Origin: Oidiodendron maius Zn
Taxonomy: Eukaryota > Ascomycota > Leotiomycetes > Myxotrichaceae
Assembly: GCA_000827325.1 (NCBI GenBank)
Contig: KN832874.1
Location: 838,067 to 902,066 of the forward strand
Length of the DNA: 64,000 bases
Direction: 5' to 3'
Made by a program: the position numbers and the translations under genes. The notes beneath the pieces were generated by a model. It did not search any database, was not told the DNA's origin, and saw nothing but the letters and a program-made list of their open reading frames with translations. Numbering within the stretch: position 1 is the stretch's first letter; each line of letters begins with the position of its first letter. This document shows, piece by piece, positions 21,150 to 32,471 of the stretch.

Positions 21150-21617
21150 GTGGAAGGAGAACGGACCCCAAAATTCAAGAACAACCCAACCAACTATCCC
21201 CAAGGCACCTTTAATAATAGTCGTCAAGCTAGAGGAATTCCAGATATATCTGCCAATGCATGGCAGATCCTTGTAGCGACCAACGGAAATTTTACATTGT
21301 TAGGGGAACATCTGCCTCGGTGTGTCTACGTTCAACAGAATAATGCAAATTTCCATGACTGACAATGGGCAGCCCCCATGGTTGCATCCATCATCGCTCT
21401 CATCAATAATGCCCAATTGGATGCTGGTAAAAGTCCTGTGGGCTTCATAAATCCTGTTATTTATGCAAATCCTCATGCGTTCAATGATATTACAACCGGC
21501 GATAATCCTGGCTGTGGGACGAACGGATTCAATGCTACCAAGGGATGGGATCCTGTCACGGGATTAGGCACGCCAAACTACGAGAAGCTTCTGAAAGTAT
21601 TCATGGCATTGCCATGA
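21150..21617 (+). pseudogene. Relic of an S53 sedolisin (tripeptidyl-peptidase) C-terminal part
   Basis: Two frames carry recognisable pieces: NNPTNYPQGTFNNSRQARGI, PDISANAWQILVATNGNF up to 21362, and MVASIIALINNAQLDAGKSP, VGFINPVIYANPHAFNDITT, GCGTNGFNATKGWDPVTGLG from 21378 to 21617. These are the end of the acid serine protease family S53. The catalytic serine motif (normally GGTSASAP) has been lost: the first frame turns into GEHLPRCVYVQQ and stops. The N-terminal prodomain and the first two thirds of the catalytic domain are absent. The calcium-site region near GWDPVTGLG remains. It is a truncated pseudogene. Confidence 0.8.
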
Positions 21618-22374
21618 TAATATATAATCACTGGTGGCCGAGTTCTATGTCACAATGTTGTAAGTAGGGAATAAAAGTCGCCATGACGGTCTCTGGCACA
21701 TGGCCTGAGTTCCGCTTGCGAAGAGATATTAATCTGACACTGGAGCACAGAGTTAACTTCTACATGCGTATAATAATTAATCATAATTCCAAAATGCAAT
21801 ATACAACCTAGCCAGCAACTTCCTACAGTGAGGCAACAGCAGGTCGAGTCTCCCACATTGTCATTCTTTGCTTTTACGACCCCAGTGGGGAAACATCGAA
21901 CCGGAGATAAGGCTGCCTCAACTCCGACCTGCAACAGGCGAGAATATATTATTCGTAAATTCACGGTGTTACCTGCGCATACTATTATCTATACATTTAC
22001 CATTTCCTTGTTTCAATATGTCAGGACCTTAAACCCCGCCGTCGAGAGTTTCTCCTGATATGGCATAGCCTTGTTGGGTCTTCAGGCAGTAGTAGTCCAA
22101 CAGGCATTAAGGAAGTGCGGAGGTAAACTTTAAGTCCGCCGAGTCAGATCGACCTCGTTTCACTCACTTGATAAAGACTAGCATATGAACTTGGGCGCAT
22201 CAGACCAGTCAAATATCTACACAAATATCATCAGCTTGATGTAATCGTGTAACGTATAATATATCTGTGACTATTTTCCCGTCATTTGAAATATACTTGA
22301 ACTCTTTTCTCTCGCCATCCAACCAGGCTCACCAACAATCAAAATAATATCTTGTTCTGGAGACAACTACCGCC
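21618..22374. other. Intergenic, nothing recognised
   Basis: Contains only short frames on both strands. It should hold the promoter of the alpha/beta hydrolase gene; I see no distinctive element. Confidence 0.4.
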
Positions 22375-23394
22375 ATGACTACAGTCACCAAAACACCAAA
22401 TCGTCTTCCTCGTATGAATGATCATGCATTAATCGGAGATGCAGAGAAGCTCCCCATCAGCGCACCTACTCCAGTTATCTCTATCAGTCCGGTGATCTTG
22501 TCAGCCCCGGATCGCATTATCGACTTGCACATCCGAGTCTCGGCCCCGACAACTGGGAATGATCTGCCCATTATCCTCCTTTCTCATGGTCAAGGAATGT
22601 CAAATAATCTTTCCTCCTTGAACGGATATAGTCCATTAGCCAATTTTTGGGCTGCTCACGGATTTGTGGTCATTCAGCCCACCCACCTGAGCTCAAAGTC
22701 CCTTAGTCTGGGTGCAGACAGCAGCTCCGAGGCGCCCTTATTTTGGCGATCTCGGGTTTTGGACATGAAGATTATTCTCGACCAGCTTGAAAAAATCGAG
22801 ACTGCATTTCCACAGATCAAAGGGCGTCTTGATCATAGCCGAATTGCTGTGGCAGGACACTCCATGGGTGGGCATACGGCAGGTATGCTGATGGGCGCCC
22901 GCCTTATCGACCCCGAAAACGGATCCGTTGTCGATTTGTCCGATTCTCGCATCAAAGTTGGAGTACTTCTTGCCGCACCTGGTAATGGTAATGGTGGCAT
23001 TGGCCTCACCCAGAGAGTGCTCACGGATTATACGTTTTTCAGAGACTACAGCGTGGCTGATATGGCGACGCCAACCCTGGTGGTGGTCGGTGACAGCGAT
23101 AACTCAACCCATTTAAGCACCCGAGGGACTGAGTGGCATACTGATCCGTACCATTCTAGCAAAGGCCCGAAATCGTTGCTTACATTGGTCGGGGGGAAGC
23201 ACGGTCTTGGCGGTGTTTCTGGTTACGACACTGCCGAGGCAGTTGACGATGAGAGTCCTGAACGATTGTCCGTAGTCCAACGTGTCACCTGGGCTTATCT
23301 TCGCAGTACTCTCTATCCTGATGATTCGGTTTGGCATGCGGCATGTGACGCAATAGGAAAGCTCTCTGCTTTGGGCAAGGTTGAAAGCAAATGA
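22375..23394 (+). CDS. Alpha/beta hydrolase (chlorophyllase / PAF-acetylhydrolase-like fold)
   Basis: A single exon encodes 339 residues without a signal peptide, so it is probably cytosolic. The N-terminal beta sheet leads to LPIILLSHGQGMSNN, which supplies the oxyanion-side HG motif. The nucleophile elbow is AVAGHSMGGHTAG (about residue 163). TPTLVVVGDSDNSTH is the likely aspartate loop and LVGGKHGLGG the catalytic histidine loop. All three catalytic elements are in the expected order and the length is normal. Substrates of this group are esters or lipids; the particular one is unknown. Immediately downstream on the other strand is the broken relic of a different alpha/beta hydrolase. Confidence 0.82.
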   Translation: MTTVTKTPNRLPRMNDHALIGDAEKLPISAPTPVISISPVILSAPDRIIDLHIRVSAPTTGNDLPIILLSHGQGMSNNLSSLNGYSPLANFWAAHGFVVIQPTHLSSKSLSLGADSSSEAPLFWRSRVLDMKIILDQLEKIETAFPQIKGRLDHSRIAVAGHSMGGHTAGMLMGARLIDPENGSVVDLSDSRIKVGVLLAAPGNGNGGIGLTQRVLTDYTFFRDYSVADMATPTLVVVGDSDNSTHLSTRGTEWHTDPYHSSKGPKSLLTLVGGKHGLGGVSGYDTAEAVDDESPERLSVVQRVTWAYLRSTLYPDDSVWHAACDAIGKLSALGKVESK

Positions 23395-23522
23395 AGACGA
23401 TGCAATTTCATGAATTTCATACTGGTAGTAATGACGTAGGATATAAAAAAGGCTTTTAATTCATATTGCGCAATCTGTTCAGTCGAGCTCCAGACCAAAA
23501 TTATTCTTGTTCCCATTGCCGA

Positions 23523-24300
23523 TTATTGTGTTCTGCACATAATTTGCTCAAGTACCCAGCGCACTTCCTCCGCAACAGCATCAGGCCGCTCAATATGGAT
23601 ATTGTGTCCACAATCACTAACAAATATATATCTATTACAAGTTGATAGTCCCAAAAGCTCTCTCTGAATTTTACTTTCAATCTCATTGCATGTTGCAATA
23701 TATTCTCTAACAGCAGCTTTCTAGCTCCAGAACGCTAATTGGGGAGCTGCCAAGAAGCGGTGGTTGATCCTTTCGCAGATGACCCTTTTCGAAGAGAATT
23801 GTTGCCCTTGATTTGTAGAACTTGACTTCTGCATCGGCTGCTCTCTGATGTTTACTACTTGCTTCTTCCGCTAAGGCTGCTTACCATTCTTTAGGCAAGA
23901 GCTTGTGAGTACCTTCGAGACATGTTCGAAGTGGATCTATTTCCCCACACACAGCAGAGACATTGGGGTTAGGATACGTGGCTGGTGTTTTCTCAGCGTT
24001 GGCGTTGACGAAAACCATTCCAGCAACATCCGCTAGGCTATCTTGATGATGATGTAGAAACTCGCAGGATGTTATTCCGCCGTATGAATGACACGCGATG
24101 ACATATGGTGGTATAATATCTGCTATCTTCAACAGAATATCCAACTCCTTGGCTATCTTCGTCGAATCAGGTTGGGTATGCGGCGGAGACTCCTCGCTTG
24201 AACCAAATCCGGAGCACTCATACGAATAGGTTCGAACAAACTGGCTCAGTAACCGGATAGCAGCGGGCCACTCAAGAATACTACCGGTGGTACCTGTCAT
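23523..24300 (-). pseudogene. Broken alpha/beta hydrolase gene
   Basis: On the minus strand the frame starts around 24300 (MTGTTGSILEWPAAIRLLSQ) and carries YSYECSGFGSSE, PPYVIACHSYGGITSCEFLH with the nucleophile serine, and MVFVNANAE. It runs into a TAA at about 23881, directly after KEW. The same frame then continues sensibly (AALAEEASSKHQRAADAEVK, LRKDQPPLLGSSPISVLEL), so a single CAA-to-TAA change would explain the stop. A second break near 23725-23735 shifts the frame. Beyond it comes REYIATCNEIESKIQRELLG, then CGHNIHIERPDAVAEEVRWV with the catalytic histidine, ending at 23523. With at least two breaks it cannot make a whole enzyme. Confidence 0.78.
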
Positions 24301-25141
24301 TATAATTACCGCTGGCTCGTCAGGTCTCCTACAACGCCCGGCTGCGGACGGACGAGCCCTGCTTTGTACTGCTCTGTCTCCCAGCTGTTTTCAGCCATAT
24401 TTAACTAATCTGGATTCTCTTGTCTCTTAAAAAGTTTTGTTTAGATACATTTTTTCATTTATCTTCATACCTGGTACCAGGCCATTCTTGCCTCTGAGAT
24501 TAATAGTTCAAAGCGTCAGGAAAACTCGTCGTGTGCTTCCAAATACAACCCCCACTAGTGGGCAGTTTATCCCCTGCCGGCATCTCAGTGACATGTCTCT
24601 ATCTAGTGAATCTCCACAAACGGCGTCCTTTATAATTAGCGGCATTAAGGAGTAGTAAGATTGCTTACCATACAGAGGATTTTGCGTTGCTTCTTAGTAA
24701 TGACGGATGTAAGATCTACCGCTCATCCTGCGAGTAGAAAGGATAATATCTCTCCTATTTAATCACCACTCAGTTCGCACAAGCTCTTTCGCAAATATTC
24801 AGGACGGCTTACTGTTATCTGAATCTCATGCAATTCTTATCATGGGTGGCACCGGAATTGTCGTACAGTATAGACTTCACCGATAAGGAGGTTTACTTTT
24901 CGAAATATTGGCGTATTATATCGTATAAGAAGTATATGCTCTCAAAGTTCTCCCATGAACATATCTGTACCAGAAACAGTCATTATCACGTGATGGTCTC
25001 GATTCCTATGCCTGTTGTCGGGGCTTGGCTCTTTATTTAACGACACGACAAGATCTGACATGCAAAAATTTCCTACAAGACGACGGAGTAATTAGTTTCA
25101 TAACTTGTCATAGTGCTGTCACGCGCCATCCTTTAATCAAG
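24301..25141. other. Intergenic, nothing recognised
   Basis: Divergent upstream region between the hydrolase relic and the third HET gene. Short frames only. The HET frame is open from 25025 but its first convincing start is at 25142. Confidence 0.4.
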
Positions 25142-27403
25142 ATGTCGGATCGAAACCCCCTCCTCCATGGTGGAATGTTGGAGAGGATATTTCAACTTGA
25201 AGATCAAGTTAAGGGACTGATGGAGACAGTCAATCAAATGCACAAAGCATACCAACTCCAAGCCCTCAATATTCCAAAACCCGATCAATACGTCAGAACT
25301 GGAGGCTATACTATGGCAGATGTTAGTGAACGTATGCCTCATAACATCCCAGTCAATGCTAGTGTAGAAATGACACCAGAGGCTCATGCTGGCCAAAAGA
25401 CGTCTTCCGTGCCGACGGAAGAGAAACGAATCTCGACTTCACATTTGTCAACTCTTGCACCTTACACATACTCTCCATTAAACTCAAGGTCTTCAGAAAT
25501 CCGTATTCTCGCTCTTAAAGCCAGCTTGTCACCTACTGAACCCATTACATGCCGCCTGGTCACTGCGGACCTGGATAAAGAGCTGACGACAGATGGCAGA
25601 CTTAATTCCCCGCCCATTAAGCTGTTCACCCCATTGTCGTACTGCTGGGGAACTACGTTGATGACAGAAGCTATTGTACTGGACAGCCACTTGTTTCTCG
25701 TTACGCCATCTTTACATAGGGCATTGCTACACTTTAGGAATGCCAATGAAAATCCATCCGGTGAAAGGGTTACAGAGGAGAATAAAGAGACGTTCTGGTG
25801 GATTGACGCTATTTGCATAAATCAAAATGATCTAGATGAGCGGAGCAGCCAAGTTGGACTAATGACTCGACTCTACAAGGTGGCGCAAACAGTTCATGTA
25901 TGGCTGGGAGAAGAAAGTGAGGATAGCTCCCGCGCCATGAATGTCATACGCGAACTTGCCTACATTCCTAGTGACTGGGACTCATGGAAATACATACCAA
26001 AACCTGGTCAAACGCACAGGCCTGACGGGCCAGGTCGCCCGATGGTGAAACTGCCTACAGACCCGCCAGCAATAACTGCAGAGGACAAATCCAAAAATTA
26101 TTCTGCCCTTATTAGCTTGTATCAGCGACCTTGGTTTACACGTGTCTGGATCAGACAGGAAGTGGCTTTACCAGACGATGTTAAATTTCATTGCGGGGCG
26201 GAGACTTGCAGCTGGGAGGAAATAATGCGAGTCGCCGATATGTTAACGTATCTAGCTGACGAATACCACTTACCTGACTTGCAACACGTACGTATCCGCA
26301 GCAATGGTTCTTATAAATCCTGCTTTCACAAAGCCATCGAACTTGATCAACTTCGTGCTATAATAGGGAGAGGAAATGGCACCTACGCTGAATTGCAGGA
26401 ATTGGTTTTCGATTCGCGGGACTGCCAAGCAACTGATCCTCTGGACAAGATATACGCAATGCTTCCACTTACAAATCCAGATGAGATAGATGTCACAGTT
26501 GACTATCGAAAAGACAGCCGTGAAGTCTACAAAGAACTCGCCATTAGATTCTTCAACCGCAGCCTGGATTATTTAGTGGGATGCCAAAATCCTTCTCGCT
26601 CAAACGGCCTCCCTTCGTGGGTACCTAATTTGGCAGTACCATGGCGCCCACTCTCAGCAGGCACTACTTTTCTACACGACAAGGCATTGGAATATCACTG
26701 GGGTAATCCACCTGATGATCCTCCACACTTTTCATATCAGTCAGAGCAGTCGAGACTAGATATTCAAGGAGTAATCTTCGATGAAATCAGAGCAATCAAC
26801 CACGAGTCATGGGTGGATGCTGAATTATCTAATGCAGACCTAAGAAGAATAGCTGCACAATGGCGGGCTTTTTTCAAATCGCAGAGAGAGCAGTTATTTG
26901 AATGCTGGGAGAAGATAAGTATGCAAAACTTGTGGGAAAAGGAGAAACAGTGTGAGCGATTATATGACTCACTTATGAATGATGTCGAGTGGGAGTCCCT
27001 CGTCTTACAAAACACGTTTGGAGATGAGTACAGAGGGGGAAATGATGCAACGAGGTTCAAGCCGATGGCAGATCGTGTCCTCGATCTCGATCCTACCTTT
27101 AAGAGGATAAAGAGGCTTTTACTGTCAGACTCTACCTCATATGCTGAGAGTGTAGGCAAGGACGAATATTTTGCGACTCTGCGGCCCCTTGCTGTCAATC
27201 GACGACTCATGTTCACATCTAAGGGGACAGCTGGGCTGGTTCCAGCTGAAGCAAAACTTGATGACAAAGTATGCTTCTTTGACAGTTGCAAGTGCCCCTT
27301 CATAATTCGAGATGTTGGAGATAATACGTGGATATTAGTTGGACAAGCGTGTAAGTTTTGGAAACATATGATGATATATTTTCTAGCTACTGATATCAAA
27401 TAA
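25142..27403 (+). CDS. HET-domain protein, gene 3
   Basis: A single exon encodes 753 residues from ATG 25142 (MSDRNPLLHGGMLERIFQLE). The frame is open for 39 further codons upstream, but they lack coding character. Residues about 10-40 (LERIFQLEDQVKGLMETVNQ) look like a short coiled coil. The HET domain begins after a linker: LSYCWGTTLM, WWIDAICINQNDLDERSSQV, HVWLGEESEDSS, RPWFTRVWIRQEVALPDDV, CSWEEIMRVADML and SRDCQATDPLDKIYAMLPL, then LPSWVPNLAVPWRPLS. The C-terminal region ends in CPFIIRDVGDNTWILVGQAC, the common late motif. The domain is complete and the gene has no stop. The expected role is incompatibility-associated cell death; the partner is unknown. Confidence 0.92.
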   Translation: MSDRNPLLHGGMLERIFQLEDQVKGLMETVNQMHKAYQLQALNIPKPDQYVRTGGYTMADVSERMPHNIPVNASVEMTPEAHAGQKTSSVPTEEKRISTSHLSTLAPYTYSPLNSRSSEIRILALKASLSPTEPITCRLVTADLDKELTTDGRLNSPPIKLFTPLSYCWGTTLMTEAIVLDSHLFLVTPSLHRALLHFRNANENPSGERVTEENKETFWWIDAICINQNDLDERSSQVGLMTRLYKVAQTVHVWLGEESEDSSRAMNVIRELAYIPSDWDSWKYIPKPGQTHRPDGPGRPMVKLPTDPPAITAEDKSKNYSALISLYQRPWFTRVWIRQEVALPDDVKFHCGAETCSWEEIMRVADMLTYLADEYHLPDLQHVRIRSNGSYKSCFHKAIELDQLRAIIGRGNGTYAELQELVFDSRDCQATDPLDKIYAMLPLTNPDEIDVTVDYRKDSREVYKELAIRFFNRSLDYLVGCQNPSRSNGLPSWVPNLAVPWRPLSAGTTFLHDKALEYHWGNPPDDPPHFSYQSEQSRLDIQGVIFDEIRAINHESWVDAELSNADLRRIAAQWRAFFKSQREQLFECWEKISMQNLWEKEKQCERLYDSLMNDVEWESLVLQNTFGDEYRGGNDATRFKPMADRVLDLDPTFKRIKRLLLSDSTSYAESVGKDEYFATLRPLAVNRRLMFTSKGTAGLVPAEAKLDDKVCFFDSCKCPFIIRDVGDNTWILVGQACKFWKHMMIYFLATDIK

Positions 27404-28023
27404 TGCAGATTTCTTCAGCCGAATCACTCTCTACGGGGCGAACCCTAGAATGACGAAGACTATTATTCGCTTGGTATGACATCTTGGCGTAGTTGAAGCT
27501 GGAGACTTTTGTGGTCCCCCCATTATGAATAACTTAGCACTTTGCTGCAGTAATGATTCTTATTCTCGCCTCCAGGTGCTCATTGTTGCCAAGCCTGATC
27601 CCCTCCCCCTCTCCTCCCCGATTACATCAGGACTTTAAAATAGTATCGATCTTAGAGAAAAATTAGGAGGCATATTTTATGACATATTTCGTACTGAATG
27701 TGCATATATTTTTTGATCTTGGCAAGCACGTCCAGCTACCCGTGAAATTTCCACCAGGGTTTTGCTTTAAATGATTGGTGCGATTAGAGCTGCACCTATG
27801 TTCGGGGAAACCATCAGCGAATCTTCCCACTTTCGAGATATTCAGGCTAAATAAAACAACTTGCAGCCTGAAATAATTTGTATATCCTGCTGTAGTGGAT
27901 TCGACAGAACTCCTTGGTACCCCACATATTGGTGGAGATACTTTGATGATCTCTGTTTTAACCAATTATAAAGAACGCTCTCGATCCAGCTCTGCATCAA
28001 ATGTACAAAGTGAAAGATAAACG
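27404..28023. other. Intergenic, nothing recognised
   Basis: Lies between two co-oriented genes. A CCCCTCCCCCTCTCC pyrimidine run near 27600 may belong to the GH35 promoter; otherwise nothing stands out. Confidence 0.4.
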
Positions 28024-31000
28024 ATGGCGATTTGTCAATTAATCTTATTTCTTGGACTCTTTTGGCTCTGCCAATCGACGTTCACTGGGAGAGGAATCAG
28101 TATTCACGCCGATAAACGAGAGCCACTGCAAGAGCTGGTAAGAACAAATACAATATTTTGCTCGGTCTCATTCATTGCTTATTTGATTTAGGTAACATGG
28201 GATCAACATTCTATTTTTGTTCGAGGAGAACGTGTTATGATTTTTTCCGGGGAATTTCATCCATTCAGGTTACCTGTCCCTGGATTATGGCTTGACGTTT
28301 TCCAAAAGATCAAAGCCATGGGCTTCAGTTGTGTCTCTTTCTATACATATTGGGGTCTCCTGGAAGGTAATCCTGGTCATTTAGTCATGGATGGCGTATT
28401 TTCTCTAGATGAATTCTTTCGCGCCGCATCTGAGGCTGGAATCTATCTCATCGCCCGGCCAGGCCCATACATCAATGCAGAAACGGCAGCTGGAGGGCTA
28501 CCGGGCTGGACTCTGACACTAAAAGGTACTTTGCGCTCCACAGCCCCAGATTATCTCAATGCTACGCAGAATTATGTTTCTGCGATTGGAAATATAATTG
28601 CCAAGGCTCAAATCACTAATGGCGGCCCGGTCATCATGGTCCAACCGGAGAATGAATACACGTCTTGGCCAGGAGTTACGAATTTCCCAGATGAAATGAA
28701 CAGAGAGTACATGGCATTTGTAGAGCAACAATTTCGCAATACCGGAATAGTGGTGCCATTTCTGACCAATGATAATCGAGTGAGTGGGTATTTTGCACCA
28801 GGAAGCGGATTGGGGAGTGTAGACCTGTATGGCATAGATGCCTATCCTTTGCGATATGACTGTAAGTTTTCTATACTCCCTTTATATGATCTTTATTGAA
28901 TCTAGATTCAAGGCTCTCAACCGTATGTCTGGCCAACCTACGAATTCCCCAGGACATGGCAAACAACCCACCAACTGGAAAGTCCGACAACGCCATTTGC
29001 TATCGCAGAATTCCAATCTGGTGTCGCAGAAAGTTGGTATGCTTCTTTACTATAAATCAATTTATGCCACATAGTATCTAATACGTTGCAAGGGGAGGGG
29101 TAGGATCGGATCAATGCGCTATTCTAGTCAACAATGATGCGGTCAAAGTCTTTTACAAAAATAACTATAGCTTTGGCCCTACTATTTTTAATTCATATAT
29201 GGTATGGCCACGAGCAGCATAGAAATTATTGATAGTACTAAATTAGTTGCTAGATATATGGCGGGACAAACTGGGGAAATCTTGGCTATCATGGAGGTGA
29301 TACCTCGTACGACTATGGAGCCGCTATAACAGAGACTCGGCATATTTGGAGAGAGAAGTATAGCGAAATAAAGCTGGAAGCAAACTTTCTCAAAGTCTCC
29401 CCTGCATTCTGGACGGCGACTCCTGGTATTGCGGTCAACGGATCATACGGAGCTCCGCTTTCGATTGCTGTGTCCCCGTTATTTGGCAATGGCACCAGCA
29501 CAAACTTCTACGTTGTGAGGCATGCTGACCTTACCTCCGCTTCAAATACCTCTTACATGCTAAACGTGTCAACGAGCCAAGGCTTAATTGCTATCCCTCA
29601 GCTGGGAGACATGCTTTCGTTAAACGGACGAGACTCCAAAATCCATGTCACAGATTATGATGTTGGGGGAATCAACCTGGTTTATTCTTCTGCCGAAGTT
29701 TATACCTGGGTAAAGTGTGCGCAAAATGGACTGGTACTCGTCCTTTACGGCGGAGCTGAGGAGATCCATGAGGCGGCGGTCCCAATTTCCCTTGGCACAC
29801 CTATAATTGTGGAAGGGTCAGGAGTGATAATTACCAAGGTCGGATCCACTTGGGTCCTGCATTGGAAAGTTACACCAGCCCGGAAAGTTGTCAAGATTAA
29901 CAACTTGGAGATTCACTTGTTATGGCGTAACGAAGCATATCAATACTGGCCAATGGAGTTAACTGCATCTGATCCTATCGGGAATTTTACTTCTACGTCA
30001 AAGTCTATGGCGATAATAAAGGCCGGTTACCTGCTTCGAAGTGCCACTCTGGTTGGAGATGAGCTGAAATTAACTGGCGATATAAATTCGACGACGGGGA
30101 TCGAAATCGTCGCTTTGCCAACCAGTCCTGTATCGATATCTTTCAACGGGGAACGATTGACGACTAGTAGGTCCAAGATAGGAAAATTAACAGCCACGCT
30201 GAATTTCCAGAGTCCAAAACTTCACCTCCCTGATTTCACAGGTCCCACTTGGAAGTACCTAGACTCTTTGCCAGAAATACAATCCTCGTATGACGATTCT
30301 CATTGGACTGCATTAACCCATTTAACAACAAACAATCCTTTCAATTTGACAACGCCCACATCCATGTATGCTAGCGATTATGGTTATCATACGGGATCGC
30401 TGATATATCGTGGTCACTTCACGGCCAACGGCAATGATTCGGCATTTTCTGCGACCGTGGTCGGCGGGAATGGGTTCGGTCACTCAGCATGGCTGAACTC
30501 GGTATTCCTAGGATCTTGGGCTGGTAGTGGAAGCAACCAATCATACTCTCAAACTTTCGATTTTCCTACTTCTCTCAAGGAAGGAAGTTCGAACATTTTA
30601 ACCATTCTCGTTGATCACATGGGCCAGGATGAGGAAGCTCCGGGTACAGATGCAATAAAGTATCCTCGTGGTATCTTAAATTATAGTCTCCCAGGACATG
30701 CACAGTCAGATGTCAAGTGGAAGATGACAGGTAACCTCGGCGGACAGAGTTATCGTGATCTTGCTCGCGGACCACGCAACGAGGGAGCTATGTTTGCCGA
30801 GCGACAAGGTTACCATCTCCCTAGGCCCCCGAACTCAAATTGGAAATCTTCTAACCCTGTTGAAAATGGTATATCTGCGGCAGGCGTTGGTTTCTATACT
30901 ACAAGCTTTGAATTGGATATCCCCGACGGATATGATGTACCCATGAGCTTCGTATTAAACGGGACAAGCAGTGCAGGAAGAATTGACAATTTTGGCTTCA

Positions 31001-31322
31001 ATTATAGGTGCCAGCTATTCGTTAACGGCTACCAATTTGGCAAATATGGTTAACTATCTCTTTGTTTCCCCATTCACGTTGCATTTACTTACAAATTTAA
31101 ATAGTTAACAACTTGGGTCCTCAAACTAAGTTCCCAGTCCCAGAAGGCATTCTTAATTACAATGGTCGAAATTACATTGCACTCACTCTTTGGTCTCTGG
31201 ATAGTAAGGGAGCGAAACTTGGGGGATTTGAGCTCGTCCCGCAGATGCCCGTTTATTCTGGATATAAAAAACCAGCACTTGTACCCCAGCCTCCCTGGTC
31301 ACCGCGTGAAGGGGCATATTAA
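28024..31322 (+). CDS. Secreted beta-galactosidase, GH35, six exons
   Basis: Exons 28024-28137, 28192-28861, 28913-29036, 29093-29201, 29254-31048 and 31105-31322 join through five GT-AG introns of 51-56 bp. Every phase agrees and the result is 1009 residues, the normal length for fungal extracellular beta-galactosidases. The start [18 protein letters not shown] is a signal peptide. The catalytic TIM barrel has [32 protein letters not shown] and [19 protein letters not shown]. The acid/base glutamate is in QPENEY (about residue 193) and the nucleophile in AIAEFQSG (about residue 294). The jelly-roll domains with [19 protein letters not shown] close the protein. It removes terminal beta-galactose from plant galactans, xyloglucan or lactose. 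The gene looks intact. Confidence 0.93.
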
Positions 31323-31739
31323 AGGGAGCTCTTGATGTTATTTTAAATCAATAAAAATTTATGAACTGGGCTTATACATCTGGGAAACTGGTCGGAGTTT
31401 GGTAAAATCGTATTCGTTCTGAATGGTGAAATCTTTCAACGGGCTCGAGTTCATCCATCCCACCTCGCCTACTTAACCCCTCGTATGCACAGAACCCACG
31501 CCAGACGCTCCCCTTAGTTCTCTACGGCATACAATAGTGAAAGAGAATTATTTAATGAAGAATTTATCTTGCACTCAAGAATGGCCCTCGGTTACGCAAT
31601 CTCTGTCAAAATGCTGCCGTTTTCCATGTGGAGCAATACGTTGACCAAGAGATCATAATTAAATTCCGCTAGTCAAACCATTCCCCTTTCCTTAGGCTAA
31701 TCTTACTCGGATTAAGGCAGTGCGCCGTAGGTCTGAATA

Positions 31740-31810
31740 AATCACCACCAGACTGGCTACGGGCCTAAGGCAGAAACGAACCCTTTGCGAGCACTAAAAA
31801 TGCAGTGCAA
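31740..31810. mobile_element. Partial MITE family B copy
   Basis: Carries GGGCCTAAGGCAGAAACGAA and ends GCACTAAAAATGCAGTGCAA, the right end of family B seen at 40791 and 45091. The left end is missing or too diverged to place. Confidence 0.6.
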
Positions 31811-31821
31811 GGCGCCCGTGG

Positions 31822-32244
31822 TGGTGTGTTATAAAAAGATCCGACTGTGTGACAGCCTTAGGTATAAACTTTTTAGATATTTTTATCACAATAAATAGCC
31901 GTTACGTGAGGTGTATACAAGTATAATACAAGGATCTTAGCCGCTTCAGGTTAAGCACCTATATATACAAGAGTTAACTATTATTTTCTGAATATTTTTC
32001 TACAGTATACCTATACTAATTAATAGGTCTATATATATATTACTATTATCTATAGAGGAATCTTAATCAACTAACGCATTATAATTCGTACTAATATCTA
32101 TACTAGGCTCAAGCTAGGCTCAGTGTTTTACGGCCTTGTCAACGCTTTAGGCTAACACACGGTTGGAGGTGACAACACACCCCCCCCCGACCTAAGTTGA
32201 TGCCTGATTTATCACGCCGTCGGATCTTTTTATGACACCCCCCG
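31822..32244. mobile_element. Foldback MITE-like element (family C)
   Basis: The left end TATAAAAAGATCCGACTGTG and the right end are inverted copies over about 30 bp (the right side reads CGTCGGATCTTTTTATGACA). The inside is AT-rich and non-coding. No clear target duplication was found. Only one copy is visible here, so its status as a transposon rests on the inverted ends alone. Confidence 0.5.
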
Positions 32245-32471
32245 AGCTGTAACCCGCAAAGATGCCGATGAAAGCGACCACAGTGGAGAATTTCGCAACC
32301 CCTTTTCAGTAATCGGTAACAAGCTGTAAGCTGAGCGGAATGTCCGGCAATAAATATTGCAACCTGGAATTATCTTGGCCCCCAGCTAATCTTTAAGACC
32401 AATTTATAACAGAATCAGATGGTTCCGCTCACTTAATACTGGAGCAGTATCCACCATCTCCACTCGACGCC

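Larger units (their letters stand above)
31323..32471. other. Intergenic with repeat fragments
   Basis: Contains a partial MITE B end (31740-31810) and a foldback element (31822-32244, listed separately). The part from 31860 to 32110 is very AT-rich with TATATA runs, as in RIP-affected DNA. The last 200 bp should be the promoter of the 3-beta-HSD-like gene. Confidence 0.5.

Noticed and set aside
26764-27399. A 211-codon minus-strand frame inside HET gene 3
   Set aside because: Antisense of an intact HET coding region with no independent motif.
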